Assembly (NCBI RefSeq): GCF_023283825.1
Contig: NZ_JAKILD010000003.1
Coordinates: 62,001-126,000, forward strand
Length of the DNA stretch: 64,000 nt
Direction: 5' to 3'
Source: Shewanella olleyana
GTDB taxonomy: Bacteria; Pseudomonadota; Gammaproteobacteria; Enterobacterales; Shewanellaceae
Shown here: positions 62,448-64,000 of the stretch, piece after piece
How the letters are laid out: the number at the start of each line of letters is the position of its first letter
How positions within the stretch are numbered: the stretch's first letter is position 1
Program-made: the position numbers and the translations under genes
The notes under the pieces: generated by a model
The model's database searches: none
The model's input: only the letters and a program-made list of their open reading frames with translations
Told to the model about the DNA's origin: nothing

Positions 62448-63501
62448 AAGTCCACACGCTTAAAATACGCATCCAAATACCCGCAAGCCATTCTCCAAAT
62501 GCGCTTTGTTCAGTTAATACTGCCACGGTAGCTTGTGACCCATAACGAATATTTTCCGGCAAGTGCCCGCTCTCAAAAACAATATTAATAGGGTAGCGCT
62601 GAGCACTTAATGTTGAGGTATCTGCTGTTAAGAACCCCGTAGACTGATCAATATTATTACTGCCTCCAGTTCCCCAACCTAAACTGCTGACCTTAGCGTG
62701 CAATACTCTTCCAGGTAATGCATCAAGAACCACTTCAACTTTATGGCCCACTTTAATGTGCTCCAGCGAGTTCTCTCTCATTAATGCTGTAATCCATACT
62801 TCCCTAGGATCAATAAAAGTCATCATTGGAGTTCCAACGGTGGCTCTTTGACCTAAAGTGAGCTGTAGATTTGTGACAATACCATTCGATGGGGCTTTGA
62901 CTTCTGTTCGCAGTAAGTCTAATTGAGCTTGGTTCAAATTAGCCATAGCAGAAAGAATTTGTGGATTATTCTCCCTTTCAGGGCCTAGATTCTGTTTGGC
63001 TTGAGACAGTGACGCTTCAGCAGCTTTAAGACTTGCTTGGGTTCTTTGTTTAGACTCAATTGCATTATCCAAATCAGACTGACTTAACACCCCTTGTTTG
63101 GCGAGTTCTGTAATTCGGCTCGCTTGAGCTTCGGCGTTATTTCGCGCCGCAATCGCATCAGTAACTTGTGCTTGTGCTACTTCAACTGCTGCCGTATTGG
63201 CCCCCAAATTTTGCCCTGCCTGCGCTAAACTTGCCTTAGCTGCATTAAGGTTAATTTCGTAACTGCGTGGGTCAATCTGAAACAGTAATTCGCCTGCTTC
63301 TACAATTTGATTATCAGTGACATTAACTTTAGTAATATTTCCAGCAACCTCAGGGGCTACCCGAACAAGATAGGAGTGAACTCTGGCATCTCCAGTCATT
63401 GGCGTAACACGATCAGCCCAGAGGCTATATAGCCAAACAAATAACACAAGCCCTATAATTATAAAGCTCAGTTTTCGGGATGATTTTTCAGCAGCAGACA
63501 T
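62437..63501 (-). CDS. HlyD-family membrane-fusion protein (EmrA-like)
   Basis: A 354-residue periplasmic adaptor with one N-terminal TM helix (residues about 12-29). The lipoyl-type half-motifs flank a coiled-coil hairpin of about 80-185 (KASLAQAGQNLGANTAAVEVAQAQ, NAEAQASRITELAKQGVLSQSDLDNAIESKQRTQASLKAAEASLSQAKQNL). The beta-barrel domain follows with VKAPSNGIVTNLQLTLGQRA. It is the first gene of a two-gene operon with the DUF2955 protein. It would link that permease to an outer-membrane channel for drug or metabolite export. Confidence 0.9.
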   Translation of the reverse strand: MSAAEKSSRKLSFIIIGLVLFVWLYSLWADRVTPMTGDARVHSYLVRVAPEVAGNITKVNVTDNQIVEAGELLFQIDPRSYEINLNAAKASLAQAGQNLGANTAAVEVAQAQVTDAIAARNNAEAQASRITELAKQGVLSQSDLDNAIESKQRTQASLKAAEASLSQAKQNLGPERENNPQILSAMANLNQAQLDLLRTEVKAPSNGIVTNLQLTLGQRATVGTPMMTFIDPREVWITALMRENSLEHIKVGHKVEVVLDALPGRVLHAKVSSLGWGTGGSNNIDQSTGFLTADTSTLSAQRYPINIVFESGHLPENIRYGSQATVAVLTEQSAFGEWLAGIWMRILSVWTYVS

Positions 63502-63977
63502 CTTCGATGCTCCATATTTTAATTAGTGATATTCAGGGCTAAGATAGAGCCAGTCGATTTTAATCGCTTGAGTGTTATTTGAAAAACAAAACTTTTTAGT
63601 CACCCAATGAAGGCCTAAGCTATTTATTACAAATACTTTAACCAGCTTGTTAACTATAAAGTATATCGTAATTTTAATTTTAGCCCTTGAATAAGTTTAC
63701 TTTCCTCGCAAAAATGACTCATCCGTTGCTTTCCTTACATAACAACGAATAGCATCCTACTAACAATAGCGTTAATTCCATTAAATAAAACTATCAAGAT
63801 CAACTAAAACACTCATGCAATAAAACTTTTTTTAATAATCTCAATGGCCATATTATTAATGCCAATATCATAAAGTTTACAGTCATCCATCGAACCAATT
63901 TTTAAAGCAGCCTTTCAAACCCTGCGCCTCTGTTACAATAGCGCGCAAGAATAATACTAATAACATATCTGGATTTC
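63502..63977. other. Divergent spacer upstream of the right-edge gene
   Basis: AT-rich. A -10-like TACAAT at 63936-63941 lies about 40 bp before the right-edge ATG, but its -35 is weak. No gene or other element is supported. Confidence 0.4.
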
Positions 63978-64000
63978 ATGAAAGACTTTATTATCATCGG
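63978..64000 (+). CDS. Start of a gene running off the right edge
   Basis: An ATG with GGA 6 nt upstream opens MKDFIIIG before the window ends. Such a start resembles an FAD/NAD(P)-binding Rossmann beginning, but seven codons are too few for any assignment. The TACAAT box upstream supports a real promoter. Confidence 0.5.

Overview
The window looks like chromosomal DNA of a marine gammaproteobacterium, most probably Shewanella. The base composition is AT-leaning. The gene set fits that genus: a pentaheme NrfA nitrite reductase behind a long regulatory region with a NarP-type site, an OsmC-YcaO fusion, a YbiT-type ABC-F ATPase, a PF12614-like 'RRF_GI' protein beside mgtE, a kynA/kynU pair, lipoproteins with LxxC lipoboxes, and several cyclic-di-GMP enzymes. 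No rRNA, tRNA, CRISPR array, prophage or intact insertion sequence was seen. The assignment rests on recognised families, not on a database search.

Layout. 1-8.3 kb: the 3' end of a LysR regulator, an M13 metallopeptidase lipoprotein, the acrylate module acuR-acuI with a palindromic operator before each gene, a periplasmic amidohydrolase and a nitroreductase. 8.3-18.6 kb: envelope genes (patatin and phospholipase D lipoproteins, a predicted outer-membrane barrel, a carboxylesterase-fold lipoprotein that has lost its catalytic Ser and His), a LysR regulator, and repeat-rich spacers. 18.6-29.3 kb: a Cache-GGDEF-EAL protein, an EamA transporter, gloA-nemA, a small Cys phosphatase, a GAF-GGDEF cyclase and OsmC-YcaO. 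29.8-33.8 kb: a flavin reductase, then a three-gene photolyase operon (DASH cryptochrome, DUF2256 zinc-ribbon-like protein, iron-sulfur photolyase) joined by two 8-nt overlaps. 33.8-45.5 kb: a RIO1 kinase, ybiT with an apparent non-AUG start, mepA, a Tat-exported molybdenum hydroxylase pair (iorA/iorB-like), and mgtE with its small partner. 45.8-53.6 kb: nrfA, a LysR regulator, a large lipoprotein and a glycosyltransferase. 53.9-64 kb: an MscS channel, trmH, a DAPG-hydrolase-like protein with a TetR regulator, kynU and kynA, a DsbA-like protein, and an HlyD/DUF2955 efflux pair. A new gene begins at the right edge.

Repeats are the most distinctive feature. Two families of non-coding, MITE-like elements end in TA with terminal inverted repeats. 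One is about 280 bp (three copies, one degenerate). The other is 262 bp (two copies differing by one base, 28 kb apart). Many spacers also hold short tandem arrays with units of 5 to 23 bp. One array sits inside a MITE copy, one lies between kynA and kynU, and two further in-frame arrays lie inside coding regions (DASH cryptochrome and kynureninase).

The genes fall into several functional groups. AcuR/AcuI, NemA/GloA, the nitroreductase and the IorAB-like enzyme form a theme of reactive electrophile and aldehyde handling. NrfA serves anaerobic nitrite respiration. KynA/KynU start tryptophan catabolism. The photolyase operon is for UV repair and blue-light photochemistry.
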